Assembly: GCA_012845835.1 (NCBI GenBank) | Contig: JABAKD010000017.1 | Span: forward strand, 734,001-798,000 | Reading direction: 5' to 3' | DNA from: Undaria pinnatifida | Lineage: Eukaryota > Sar > Phaeophyceae > Laminariales > Alariaceae | DNA length: 64,000 bases | Shown here: one piece after another, positions 45,935-57,409 of the stretch | How the letters are laid out: every line of letters starts with the position of its first letter | Position numbering within the stretch: position 1 is the first letter of the stretch | The notes under the pieces: model-generated | Database searches by the model: none | What the model was told of the DNA's origin: nothing | What the model saw: the letters and a program-made list of their open reading frames with translations, nothing else | Position numbers and translations under genes: made by a program

Positions 45935-47830
45935 GAGAAGTTGATCTATCGATCATCGTAGACCAGGATACGTACCTTGGCGTAGGGTCTCAAAGGACTG
46001 CGCTTGGGATGCACACATAACGAAAGTAATAGGAAAGGGTAAATCACAGCAAGGGAAGGTGGGTGCGATCCTAACAGACTCGCACCTTAACACTAGAATT
46101 AAAATTTGAATGTGATTGTACCAAAGCTAGAGTATGCAGGAGAAGCTTGGGAAAGGAACGCGAAGTTCGTAAAACAACTGGGAACAGTGCAGATGACAGC
46201 AGCTAAACATACACTAGGATCAAGTACGACGAGTAATACAGTATTAATAGCAGAACTAGTAATGCATCCACCAAAAATCAGTAGAGACGTGAGTTGAAAT
46301 GGCGATACAAAGGAAAGAATATGCCAGAAAAGAGGCTGCCAGCCATTCATTGCTGATAGAGCAGTATGGGAGAATAAAACAAAAGGGCGAGCTGGAATCA
46401 GATGGAAATACATAGCCGAGAATATATGGAAGGATTTAGAAGATGAAGAAGTACTGTCTATAGAGACGTTTTGTGGGTACAAGACACAAGTAAACCAAAT
46501 ATTGATAACATAAGAAAGGGAAATGTCAGAGCTAAGAAATAATTTGAAAGAGGAAAAACATAAGACATACATAATGAGGCGCGTGAAGCGCGAAGCGCTG
46601 AGCTATTTTTTCTTGGCTTTCCGCGGGAAAAAAAAAACTCTTCATATCGGATCGCATACGAAGGTAGGGTGCCTTGAATGCCTTTCTCTGTTTGTATGTG
46701 CTTGTGTGTTTGTTTGTGTGAGTGAACATGTTTTTCGGCCACGTTTGTCCACCGCGGTCGACGTACACGGCACCAAGGCCAGTCCCAACGGGTCCCCTGC
46801 ACGCACAAATAACAGACAACTCTTCTCGAACCGGTTTTGCTCTAAGTCCTTGAGAGTTCGTCGAGGCAGGTGCGGCAACTTGTGTTTTCACCGCCACCAA
46901 AGGTGGATTCCTATATTTTTTCGGAGTTTTCACAATATCGTTCCAACGTACCAGAACTGGGAAACATTACTGATGCGCGACATCTGTCCAATAATCGACA
47001 CACGTGATGAAACGGCCAATTTGTTCCTTTTGAAAATTCATTTTTACTGAGAAGAAAAGAGTAGAGTTAGTTCTACCGCACATAAAATTCCCGAGTAACC
47101 GCCGCACGATACACCGCCAAGCCCATACGCGCGTCGAGGACTGCAACAACCTAGTCTCTCCGCCATCATACCCTTTTCGCTCGGAATACCATAGGCAGTC
47201 ATGTCGAACTTAAAGGTACACCCTCAATTCGAATCGAGGTACAACGCCCTCGGCGACCTGTCCAATCCAGACAGGATGGCCGCGCCGCGTAAATGTTTAC
47301 GAGAGCAGCTTCAATAGAACGAATCCGGAGCCAATCTACCACAGAAACAATTGGTTTTGGGACGCGCTCAACGCTAATACATTACAAGGAGCTTCATATA
47401 TGATGCTCATCAATAGCAGATACGACTGCTGCAGGTATTGAGGCCGCGCCTCATTACTACCAATTTCTAGTATAATAGGGGGTTGAGAGAAGATTTAGGA
47501 ACGAAAACGAATTTGAACGGCCCAATGGAATACTACACGATAAAGCTGAAATTGGGATTTTGCGCAGGGGGGCCGGACCTACCAGAAAGAAGAATGAGAT
47601 ATACCAGTAGTCGGGGGGAGGACGTGCACGTACATATGTGCCCGTGTGGCACAACAACAGAGACTAGGACCCACATGGCAGGAAATATTACATATACCAG
47701 GAGGAACGGGATGAGTCAGAGGAGATGAGGGGATTTGACGACTGTGACATGGAAGCGTTACGTAGACTAGAGAGTAGCGAGAAAACCATTGCTCGAAAGG
47801 TAAGGAATGATACCACCTGTCAGGAAGTGT
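45935..47830 (+). mobile_element. LINE fragment, split by a TIR transposon
   Basis: 45935-46573 encodes the segment after the RT core (IVDQDTYLGVG; VPKLEYAGEAWERNAKFVKQ; TAAKHTLGSSTTSNT) and the following region (KGRAGIRWKYIAENIWKD). 47455-47830 continues with the C-terminal Cys/His-containing part (GPDLPERRMRYTSSRGEDV, then CPCGTTTETRTHMAG). Internal stops and frame changes make it a dead copy. The same family gives the fragment at 21.3-21.6 kb. A further reversed scrap may lie near 47.96-48.02 kb (ERPNVGGVSI on the minus strand). Confidence 0.8.
46574..47454. mobile_element. 881-bp TIR transposon inserted in the LINE
   Basis: The ends ATGAGGCGCG and CGCGCCTCAT are inverted and flanked by TA on both sides. 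The LINE coding sequence resumes directly afterwards. The left ~330 bp is shared with the truncated copy at 13060-13292 in reverse orientation. Frames inside are short and no transposase was recognised, so it is probably non-autonomous. Confidence 0.7.
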
Positions 47831-48470
47831 ATATTAATTTGGCATATTTTGATTTTAGGTGGGGCGACAGGGGAGGAAGAGGGTGTTAGTGTTTATGTGT
47901 GGGTGGAGGGGCGTACTGATTTGTTGCTTGCATTAGTCATTCAACAAGTGTGACCACGCATCCTTTTGGAGACGAATCACCGTTCCTACTCCTGATAGAG
48001 ACGCCTCCAACATTTGGGCGCTCGTTAAGCTTTTCCACATATTACATGAAACGGATTGCTTATCCTATCCCCGTCCAGTTTCGCCGTCTGCGGCCACCAT
48101 CTACCTCCTAGGATAGTCATCCATGGAGTAGTTCCAATAAATTTAATATGGTGTGAAGTTCAATTTAACGTCCTCCTGCCTCCTCTCTCCTCGCCACCCC
48201 GACCATCAGCTAGACTTATCATCACGCGTTCAGTAACCTCCTATGCATTTATGCGGTCTAAACATATTGGAACCCCCCCCCCCAAAAAACACACCCAGCC
48301 CTCCCCCCACCGGTAATACGACTTACAGGATTTGCATTATTAACTGATGCATTCCACACCGGTTTTGTTGTTTCCGTGCACAGATTTTTCACCCTGTTGA
48401 CCCTGGTACAAACTACACTGTAGTTATAAGAGGAGCCACGGACCTATATCCTCAAAGGAGACAAACCCCG
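47831..48470. other. Unassigned; possible LINE scrap
   Basis: Apart from the short LINE-like minus-strand scrap near 47.96-48.02 kb, only a weak plus frame at 48056-48316 is present. A C/A-rich stretch lies at 48273-48312. Confidence 0.3.
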
Positions 48471-48857
48471 TCATGTGCGCACTCGGAGGAACACACACCC
48501 CTTGCAAAGATGAGTTTTTACGAAATCTTCCATCTCAAAAATTGAGTGTATATTCAATCTGTCAAAACATGAATAAATAATCCGTGCGGCGTCGATGGAA
48601 CCCCGCGTCAGATAGAACATAATGTAGGAGCACTCTAACGACCTTAATATCATTCCATCCTCATGAGCTCTATAAAGCACCCAATACAGCTTGAAGAGAA
48701 ATAAATGCATGAACCCCGACCAGTTTAGGCAAACACTTGATGAATAATACAGCAAGAACGATTGGTCAATCGTGTTGTCTTCTTCCACAGGCGAATAGCT
48801 CCGTAATTCCAAACTACTTCGGCAAAAACGTGTTAACCTGATCGTATCACGCGCCAT
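48471..48857 (-). CDS. Hypothetical 128-aa protein just downstream of the EsV-1-7 gene
   Basis: It starts 31 bases after the stop of the EsV-1-7 protein on the same strand, so it lies where that gene's 3' UTR should be. It is rich in aromatic residues and Leu. The stretch YRAHEDGMILRSLECSY resembles a worn EsV-1-7 unit boundary (YCKxHAEDGMVxVRSKRCSY). The underlying CATTCCATCCTC also matches the repeat DNA. It could be a decayed extra repeat region of the neighbouring gene rather than a separate protein. Confidence 0.3.
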   Translation of the reverse strand: MARDTIRLTRFCRSSLELRSYSPVEEDNTIDQSFLLYYSSSVCLNWSGFMHLFLFKLYWVLYRAHEDGMILRSLECSYIMFYLTRGSIDAARIIYSCFDRLNIHSIFEMEDFVKTHLCKGCVFLRVRT

Positions 48858-48888
48858 GAGTAGAGTCTGGTAGATCGGACACAGCGGG

Positions 48889-50901
48889 CTACAACTTTAA
48901 GGTCAACCCCAGCTCGATCTTTATCGGTTCTGTTGACACTGATGCTTCGTCCTTCGTCACGGGGCGAAAACTGACCGGGATATCATGACGGGTCCCCTTC
49001 ACGGCGGGTGGAACCAAGGTGTCGTTGCGGTGCCTGTCTGTCGAACTTGGCGGCCGGGCGAGAGGAACGAAATCGCTCGGAGTCCTCCGAACGTATTGAA
49101 CGACCTCGCCTTGTATCGAAGGTCCATCAGGGCAGAGCAGAGCCATATTCCGATCCACCGCCAACCGCGATCGTTTTCGCCCAGAAACAACACATTCGTC
49201 CGAAACGTCATGATATGGTCCGGTGGATGTAGAAACCCCAGCTCTCGACAACAACGCCTTTGGTGAACGTTTTGCGCGCGACTCGTTCCCAACATGCTCT
49301 TTGTTCACCTCTACCGCGCCGTTCTCAGCATGAGCCTTACAGTACAACTTTGTGCGGCTCCCCTTGATAATAAACCTCGGGTGTTTGTTGCAGCCGTCGT
49401 ACATGCAACCCTTATTGCGTACGTCTACCATTCCGTCCTCGGCATGCCGCTCGCAGTACATCGGTGTTTTTGTCCCCTCAAGGGTGAAGCTGGCGGACCT
49501 ACTGCAAGAATCGTACGAGCAACGCTTGCTACGCACATGAAACATGCCATCCTCAGCATGATTCTTACAGAACAACTTGGTGCGGCTCCCCTTGACATTA
49601 AAACTCGGGTGTTTGTTGCAGCCGTCGTGTAAGCAACGCTTAGAGCGTACGTTTACCATTCCGTCCTCGGCATGCTGCTTGCAGTACAACGGTGTTTTCG
49701 TGCCCTCCAAGTTAAAGCTTGCGATCTTAGTACAAGAGTTGTTCGAGCAACTCTTGTTACGGGTGTTCACCATTCCGTCCTCAGCATGATTCCTACAGTA
49801 CAAGTTCTGGCGTCTCCCCTTGACATTAAAACTCGGGAGTTTTTTGCAGCCGTCGTATATGCAGCGGTTACTGCGTACGTTCACCATTCTGTCCCCGGCA
49901 TGCTGCTTGCAGTACAACGGTGTTTGTGTGCCCTCAAGGTTAAAGTTCGCGGCCTTGGTGCAAGAGTCGTACGAGCAAAACTTGCCGCTCGCATCGACCA
50001 TGCCGTCCTCAGCATGAGCCTTACAGTACAACTTTATGCGGCTCCCCTTTATATTAAACCTCGGCAGCCTGCTGCAGCCGTCGTATATGCAGCGCTTATT
50101 GCGTACATCTACCATTCCGTCCTCGGCGTGCCGCTTGCAGTACATTGGTGTTTTTGTGCCCTTCAGGGCGAAGCTGGCGGACTTGCTGCAAGAGTCGTAA
50201 GAGCAACTCTTACAGCGCACATCGAGCATGCCATCCTCAGCATGATTCTTACAGTACAACACTGTGCGGCTCCCCTTGACATTAAAACTCGGACGTATTT
50301 TGCAGCCGTCGTGTAAGCAACGCTTAGAGCGTACGTTTACCATTCCGTCCTCGGCGTGCTGCTTGCAGTACAACAGTGTTTTTCGCCCCTCCACGTTATA
50401 GCTCGGGCGCGTGGTGCAGGAATCGTATGAGCAACGCTTTCCACCGACGCTTATCATTCCGTCTTCAGCATGCTCCTTGCAGTACAACGGTGGTCTCCGC
50501 CCCTCCACGTTATATCTCGGTCGCGCGGTGCAGGAATCGTATGAGCAACGAAAACGGCGGACGTTTACCATTCCATCTTTAGCATGCTGCTTGCAATATC
50601 TACCAGTCGTTTCGCCCTCGACGTTATATAGCGGCCCCGTGCGGCAGGAGGCCTGTGCGCAACGCCTGTTGTTGCGGGTGTCTAGCATTCCGTCTTCGGC
50701 ATGTTTCTTGCAGTATCTTCCTGTCTCTTCTCCCTCGAAGTTATAGTTGGGCAGCGTGGTGCACGAGGCGTATGAGCAACGCTTGCTGCGGATGTTTACC
50801 ATTCCATCTTCAGCATGTTGCTTGCAATACACTGCCGCCGAGGTGCCCTCACCATTGAACACGGCCAATGTTCGTCGCTGTTGGGAAACGCAACGCGGCA
50901 T
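48889..50901 (-). CDS. EsV-1-7 repeat protein, 670 aa, 14 cysteine/histidine units, intact
   Basis: A single open frame without introns. Residues ~1-535 are 14 tandem units of about 38 residues with C-X4-C-X16-C-X2-H followed by AEDGM. This is the EsV-1-7 domain, named after a gene of the phaeovirus EsV-1 and expanded in brown algae; the Ectocarpus IMMEDIATE UPRIGHT regulator belongs to it. The Cys/His pattern suggests metal binding; biochemical function is not known to me. The first unit has Arg instead of the second Cys. From unit 7 on, two unit types alternate (CSYDSC..ASF.L.GT.TP and C(I/L/M)(Y/H)DGC..P.F..KG.R), a two-unit higher-order repeat. The C-terminal ~135 residues are low-complexity with a basic SGRKRSR that could be a nuclear signal. 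The ATG is the first in frame and sits just before unit 1. Confidence 0.9.
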   Translation of the reverse strand: MPRCVSQQRRTLAVFNGEGTSAAVYCKQHAEDGMVNIRSKRCSYASCTTLPNYNFEGEETGRYCKKHAEDGMLDTRNNRRCAQASCRTGPLYNVEGETTGRYCKQHAKDGMVNVRRFRCSYDSCTARPRYNVEGRRPPLYCKEHAEDGMISVGGKRCSYDSCTTRPSYNVEGRKTLLYCKQHAEDGMVNVRSKRCLHDGCKIRPSFNVKGSRTVLYCKNHAEDGMLDVRCKSCSYDSCSKSASFALKGTKTPMYCKRHAEDGMVDVRNKRCIYDGCSRLPRFNIKGSRIKLYCKAHAEDGMVDASGKFCSYDSCTKAANFNLEGTQTPLYCKQHAGDRMVNVRSNRCIYDGCKKLPSFNVKGRRQNLYCRNHAEDGMVNTRNKSCSNNSCTKIASFNLEGTKTPLYCKQHAEDGMVNVRSKRCLHDGCNKHPSFNVKGSRTKLFCKNHAEDGMFHVRSKRCSYDSCSRSASFTLEGTKTPMYCERHAEDGMVDVRNKGCMYDGCNKHPRFIIKGSRTKLYCKAHAENGAVEVNKEHVGNESRAKRSPKALLSRAGVSTSTGPYHDVSDECVVSGRKRSRLAVDRNMALLCPDGPSIQGEVVQYVRRTPSDFVPLARPPSSTDRHRNDTLVPPAVKGTRHDIPVSFRPVTKDEASVSTEPIKIELGLTLKL

Positions 50902-51493
50902 GCTCGCGAAGATGTGGAACAGCGAACGTTCTCGAGCGAGCTAGCGGTAATGCAAAACACAGCTGCAACTCCCTCGATGCCGGCCTGTGTACACCTGTCA
51001 TTGTTGGAAACGCGATATAAAAGGAACCAAAAGAACGTGATCAAAGTTCGTTTTTGCGTCTGGTTGGTTTGAGACGGTGCCTTACCCCAAAGCCATACCG
51101 TCGCCATGACACAGACCTAGAATCACAGACGTATACGGTTGCCAATCTGTTTTTCGTTGGACTCAAGGTGGCCGCGATAGATACCTAGGGGTTTGGACCA
51201 GACACCGTGACCGAAACATGGGGAAGTAAGTTGGAGACATTAAAATTGTACGGCGTTCGTGCGCTTGTCATCGTCAAATGCAAACACTTGAACTTTGTTT
51301 ACCATACAATATGATTGCGCTGCTAGCTTGGTCACCTCGAAAAAAACAACAGCGGATGTGAAGATACATTTATTTATGTAGCGTTTCACGCACGGGATTG
51401 TTGTAACCTCCGGTGCTGGTTCGTGGGCACCCTCGGTGTATTTACGGACACCGTCGATAAGCCACTTCCAGTAGCGGCACCATAGCATTTGCC
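50902..51493. other. 5' flank of the EsV-1-7 gene, otherwise unassigned
   Basis: No gene recognised. TATAAAAGG at about 51015 reads on the plus strand, opposite to the gene, so I do not assign it as its promoter. Confidence 0.3.
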
Positions 51494-51587
51494 ATTTTTT
51501 TTTTTTTTTTTCATCCTCCGGCGGATGGGGAAAAATAAAGCTTTAGCTCACCACACTTCCGCGTATTTCCATACGCGTCGTGTGTCG
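51494..51587 (-). mobile_element. 76-nt mini-retroposon (full-length copy 2) with poly(A)
   Basis: Minus strand: CGACACACGACGCGTATGGA through AATACGCGGAAGTGTGGTGA to CCCCATCCGCCGGAGGAT, then about 18 A residues. It has the most regular hairpin of the family: stem CGCGTAT/ATACGCG with a GGAA loop, stacked on CACAC/GTGTG. Confidence 0.8.
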
Positions 51588-53950
51588 ATTTAACTCAGTT
51601 GCTTTCGCAGCCCAACGCTAGCTGGCGCACCCTTCGAGTCCCATTGTAGGTATAGCGTAAGCTGTCCCTATCAGTGGTCTTCGTTACAACCCCGGCAGCG
51701 CAAGCTGCCGTTGTATACGGGTGCGTGTGTATATCGACCCGGCCTGTCCCCTGAGGGTCAGTTTCGGTGGAGATAGCCACCCGGAATGTCATCTTTCCGG
51801 GTAGTGTGGGACTTGCGCAAGCTCACCCACTAACAAAACCCCTGGCCATGGGAGATGGCCTTCCGCCGGAGTTGGTCCAGTTACGGTCCACCCTACCCAT
51901 TCGGGCGTTGGTCCTCGGACATAGCATTTACCGATACGGTTTCGTTACCGAAACCAAAACACGACCGTTCTCGATAAACTAGCACCGCACTTTACGCTGG
52001 CAAACATTAGTATGCAAATCGATAGGAACCCAAAGTATTGCGCGTCCGGCCAAAAGGTCAACCACCTGTCCGAACGCAGGTAGTGTTCGTGTGATCCTCG
52101 TAGATCGCAATATTGCATAGACATTCTTCATGGAGCCTTGAGATATGCTATGCGTTGCCAATATTTCTCGGAGTGGACGTGACGAACGAGCCCGGAGTTC
52201 GTGTGAATCGTACGTCTGTATCAGTTGCTTTGTTACAGTCCGCGCTAGAGCATGGACCGCGTAACGTCCTGACTTCGTTCGCGAGCAACAACTGTAAGCT
52301 ACAACTTTCAGCTGAGTGCCCAAAATAATTTCAGTAGCACATGCATTTTTGTTGAATGCGCACTGGAGATAAACCCGATAGATTTCCGTTACAAGAGATG
52401 AATGGAAATAGATACATATTGGACGGAAAAAAAAAAAAACTATTGTCTGTGAACATCGTCGAGGAACGAAGAAAACGGTCCACGTGTATTCATCAAGATG
52501 TCATAACGGCCAAGCTGCACGTTCTACACTTATGCGCTAAAGCAACAAAATCACGGGACGCTTTAGTAGGGAACCCAGTGGTTAGTGCCTAGGTCCCACA
52601 AAAAACGTCTCCTGGCACAATTATTTGACCACCTTTGAGGCTTTGCCAACACACGGCTGGCATCAAAACGAAGACACATTACGAGGTGTATCCATGGTCG
52701 GAACCAATGAATCAACAAAAACACTCCCGTGACGATAACGCCTCTCGAAAACGCGTTCGTTCGAAGGACATGGCGAAAGACGACAGTATAATGTGTCTTC
52801 TCTCGAACGCGAAAAACAAAAATGAGATGGCAGGAGGCATCAACCTAGGAATCTTAGCGCTTTTTCCTCTACTCGAACGCGTACGCCTTAAAAGACGACC
52901 ATGGCTATGCAATGTATTAGTATTCCAAAAACCATAAAACAACGATTTCAGACTATCCTTTCGGTGCACCGAACGCGTTCTACGAGAGAGGTGCACCGTG
53001 TTTTTCTTAGGTTCCGCAATCTGGGGGCGTAAGAGATGATCCTCCCAAAAAACAATGTGGAGGAAAATATTACTTCATAACTGCTATTTGATGAAAACCC
53101 CCACGGCCTAGGTACACGACGAGAATCATGCAAAAACATGGCGTTTTTTTCCCGACGAATTTGGGTTAAGGAGCCCCGTCATTCGAACAGAAAACATTTC
53201 AGACAAAAAGTGATACTTCTATGGTAGCATGCTTCTTCAAAAGTATTGACAAAAAAAACTGACCACTCCACAATGGGCTACATCATACATCGCGGGACGT
53301 CGGGTATAGGGTGTGTTCAAAGAGCAACGGTATGAGATATACGACACGAGCAGCCAATAGTGATGCTCGTACTGCTGCAAATTATTCTTAGTCCGTTGAT
53401 AACGTCGCAAATGTCTTCATCAAAGCTGATATAAATGGTACTGGAAAGGGATACGAAACGGTGGTTGGGATCTTTTGGTTTGAAGCGTTCTGCGATTGAA
53501 CGCGGGATATGCATCAGCGGGGGCAGGTACTGTTTCACCCACGCGACTACCCTTGGCACCATCCTGCTCTCACAACAGCAACCTTAAACAGTACTTTTTC
53601 CAACTGCGCGTGCATTTACCCCAGCCCCCTACACCGTTGGCGAATAATGCGTAGGTTTGTGCCGCCAGGCAAAATACACCGCCACGCCTACCGCCTTGAG
53701 CACAGCGGTCATAATGGTTAACGTTAGAAATTAAGTACCAGGTGTAAGAGGCGTACGATGCTGCTTAGTAATTGCAGCACGTTTTTCGATTGGTAAAACC
53801 TATATCGTGTGTATCTGTCCAGTGTGTGCGCGGGTGCTGCGGTTTCGCCCGCAAAGTCGTAAAGTCGCCCTCGAACACTTACTGGTGACGAGACCCGTAG
53901 GTGGAAACACACGTGGAAACCTAAACATGTGACCATTTGTATACGTTGTA
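51588..53950. other. No supported gene
   Basis: Frames of 60-114 codons on both strands (51979-52323 minus, 52635-52937 plus, 53317-53562 minus) show no recognisable domain. The motif CGAACGCGT recurs near 52751, 52876 and 52968 without clear meaning. Confidence 0.3.
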
Positions 53951-53959
53951 TATTTGATT

Positions 53960-54095
53960 AGGTGTTGACTCATGAAAATCCTACTATAAACGGGCGACCG
54001 GGGTATTACGCGGCTTGCAAAATAAAATGCACAAGTAATAGTGTCGACCCTAAATTGGTCGAACTCACGCTTGACGTTGGTAGCATCTTTTTAAA
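53960..54095 (+). repeat. Diverged copy of the TATA/ATG cassette
   Basis: GCTTGCAAAATAAAATGC is followed after a short extra segment by AGTGTCGACCCTAAATTGGT and CGAACTCACGCTTGACG. This encodes SVDPKLVELTLDVG in the conserved phase inside an 82-codon frame (53962-54210) whose start is different from the other copies. Confidence 0.6.
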
Positions 54096-54135
54096 AACTA
54101 CAAGGGCTCCCCACGGGCGCCGGCATTCGCCGACG

Positions 54136-55190
54136 CCCATGCATCGGGTACGGCAGGGCAGCACTTCGACAAAAGGAGTTGGAGCAGTCGGATTCGAAGT
54201 TGAAATCTAAAGTAATGCCAAGAGTTTAATACGAACATGACACTCTGAAGGTCATAATATTACAAAATAAAACGTCGTATACAATAAAGAAAACAAGCAT
54301 AGGCGAAACACACTCTTGTTAAGTGCGCCGTCAAGCAAACGTTAGCGTATATCAAACCAAAACGAGTGCAGAAACACAGAAAAGAGAATTGAAAACCTGA
54401 TCCGCTTCTTCACGAAATGAAAGAGGACTTTGGCACCAATGCAAAGGCGATTGCGAGGAATAATTAATAATAATATATTAACGAAGGGAAAAAGGAAGGT
54501 ACCGTTGGTGGTGCCTTGGAAAACCCACCGGGGTCCATTTCCACACTATACGAAGAACTTATTTACCAAGAAGCACTAAAGTGTCATAAATAGGCGATAA
54601 GAATGCCCTCAACATGTACTTTAAACGTACGCAGAATTTACACAGTGAAAATATTCGTCGGTGCCCATGCTTCGGGTAGGGTAGCACCTCGACGAAGTAA
54701 GTTGTAGATGTCCGATTTCGATATTAAAGTGTAAAATAATGACAAGAGTTCAACACGAACATGACACTCCGAAGGTCATAATCAGACAAAAGAAAAACGT
54801 TGTATACAACATAGCAAGCAAGCATAGGCGAAACACACTGCTGTTGAATGAGCCGTCGAGTAAAATATAGCGTACAGGTATATCAAACCGAACTGAGTGC
54901 AAAAATACACAAAAAGAGTATTGAGGACCTGCTTCGCTTTTAGGCGAAATGAAAGAGGACTTTGGCACCGATTAAAAGGCAATTGCACAAAATGGTTAAA
55001 ATTATATCCACAAAGGGGAAAGGATGGGGCCTTGGAAAACCCCGCCGGGTTTACTTCCACACTATACAAAGAAATTACTTACAGAGAAGCATTAAAGGGG
55101 TAAACAAGACGATAGTGAATGCCCTCCATCCAACATGTACCTTCAGTGTACGCAAAACTTGCACAAGCGAAACTATACAAAAACGGAAAA
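54136..55190. repeat. Diverged tandem duplication, two ~525-bp units
   Basis: 54136-54659 and 54660-55190 align end to end. Shared landmarks are TGCCCATGC.TCGGGTA, CGAACATGACACTC, GGCGAAACACACT, AAATGAAAGAGGACTTTGGC, CCTTGGAAAACCC and AACATGTAC. Many small differences indicate an old duplication. No coding content was recognised. Confidence 0.8.
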
Positions 55191-56580
55191 AGGAGGATTC
55201 TCTGTGGTAATAAGTCATTAGTCAATTGATAATTTGATAAAGATAAGTCAAAATTTCAAAACGTAAGTTGATAATTCAGGCTCGGAATAGATCCAAGGAA
55301 AAGGTTAAGACAGTACCTGGTGTTGGAGTTGAATAACGCTGGTAGTCGTGGGTAGATCTTGGAGTAGGATATGGATCTATCTGGGTAGCTGAAATAATCA
55401 CGTTTTTTTTTGTAGGTGGGAAGGCCGTCGTTGGGTCCTACGTAGATTTCAGGAAGAAGTTGAGAAGAATGTGAAAGTCGTGGTGCAGAACTGATTGCTA
55501 GCAAGTAAGTAGTTGTAAGGTCGGTAAGTTTTGAGAGCAGATTTCCCCGGGTTTGTCGTGGTTACCCCTTCATGTCAGAAGCTCGCTGGGTGTCGTTTGG
55601 AGCGATCTCGAGTCGATGCACGATTTGGCAAGCCACCGGGGTCGTGTGAGACTGATGTAAGCGAGTATGAGGCGAAAGCAGTCAGTATGTGACGGATTGG
55701 TAGGCGGAAAACAGCATTGAAGAAGTTCAAATGATGCTCAATTACACACGATCCATCAATCATATTTCTTGACCAGTTCTCGACGCCAGAACAAGCATTT
55801 ATTTCGTCAGATGGAAGAACCTGTAGATATTGTATGGAATGAGGTTGGACAGCTAGCGAGCATACAGCAGTCCCGCGAGTGAGATTCACCAGACCGCGCG
55901 AGCCGAGTTCAATTCTTATTACATCTCCAGACCCTTAAAACTTCCCTTTTCAAGCAACTAAACCCCCCAAAACACCAGCTTAATGACATGTAGACAACGT
56001 GGAGTGAAAAACAAAAATCAAAAGGGGGGCGTCGATTCAAAGGTCAAGAAGAAGGACAGCTAGGAGGCGGGAAACAGTCGTGCTTAGGCCATCAAGCTCA
56101 TGTAACAAATGGTATGTGAAAAAATAATACGGCACGCCCGGACTACCTACGACGAACACCAACAAATAAACTAATCAATACACGCTCATGTAGTCGGCGG
56201 AAACAGTCGTGCTTCAACCATTACGCTTTGGCGAACAAATAATGTGGAAAAACATTTGTATACGACCGGACGACCTACAACAACGACGAACACTCTACAA
56301 AGGAGGGGCGTCGATAGGAAGGTCGTGGAACGCGATGCTGCGAGTACCGGATACAAGCCAGTTGGTGGTAAACTCCCAACTCTATTTCTAGAGGCAAATA
56401 TCTACGATACGCTGTAACACAAGAAGATCCCTATTGTTATCGATTATTACTGTCGCACATTTGATTGCCGGCGCACACTACATGTTCAAAATATCCAAAT
56501 CTTTATAGAATACCGCTGTATCATCGATTAGAACGCCACCCATTGACACGTCTTCGAATCCAATATCGTCGCCAATTATC
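55191..56580. other. Unassigned; short tandem duplication
   Basis: GGAAACAGTCGTGCTT with following sequence occurs at 56070-56168 and again at 56198-56300 (~128-bp offset). A 104-codon minus frame at 55575-55889 has no recognisable motif. Confidence 0.35.
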
Positions 56581-57060
56581 GCTTGTGTCTCTTGCGCCTC
56601 GTAGCACGCGTTCGCGGACCAAAGGGCGAGGGGAGTTGGAGCCGCCCATCGACCATGGGGATTGTTGACCGAGAAATCCGATATGGAAGGGCAGCAGCAC
56701 ACAACGGTAGCTTCGATATGGCAAACATCACGAAAAAAGAGTTGTAGGGACAAAATATTATGGCAATTTGGAAATGTCAATTTCAGACTACTGTGTTGCC
56801 ATGTTTTATTCGTTAAGCTCTCCATGTGCAAGATTCCCAAAAAAAACTCGAGAGTACTACCATAACGCAAAATATTGGCCACTTCTCGCGTGTTTCACTC
56901 TGCGCCCATACACGTTCACGGCCAGGTACGGAACCGATGGGGCAGGGCGAGGAGCGTTGGAGCCGCCCCCCGCCGAGGACAGCGCTGAGACGAAGCGATT
57001 TGACAGAGAAACCCGTGGTTCGAGAATGCCTATCTGCGGCCGAGGCCAAGAAAAAAAAAT
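56580..57060 (-). repeat. Two reversed copies of the CCCCTCGCCC-type repeat
   Basis: Around 56600-56700 and 56890-57040 the minus strand reads GGCGGCTCCAACNCCCCTCG with the neighbouring TTTCTCNGTCAAATCGCTT block. These are the same landmarks as the plus-strand array at 59.7-62.7 kb. Confidence 0.6.
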
Positions 57061-57409
57061 GCTAATCTACCTCCTCGCATATTCGTATATCATTCAACAT
57101 ATATAGATATGCATTCGTCATTACTTTCAATTCTCCTTGAGCCGGTACAAAAATAACAAAAGTATGGAGAAGATAAAAAAATGAAAAGAGTGCCGGAAAA
57201 TGACACCGAGGCTCGAACCCAAACGGAAAAAAACAAACAACTAACTTGAAAAAAGAGTGAACTCACAGAGGCTCGCGGCTAACGATTAACAATCGTTCGG
57301 GGCTACGCTTCAAGCTACTATTGCACGATTATTACTGGGACGACATTTCGTGTTCCTATACGTACAAGTACGCACTTGGCATTACGCAACATTATGGCAC
57401 AAAACACGC

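Noticed and set aside
51010-51020. TATAAAAGG as promoter of the EsV-1-7 gene.
   Set aside because: It reads on the strand opposite to the gene, so it cannot be assigned to it on sequence alone.
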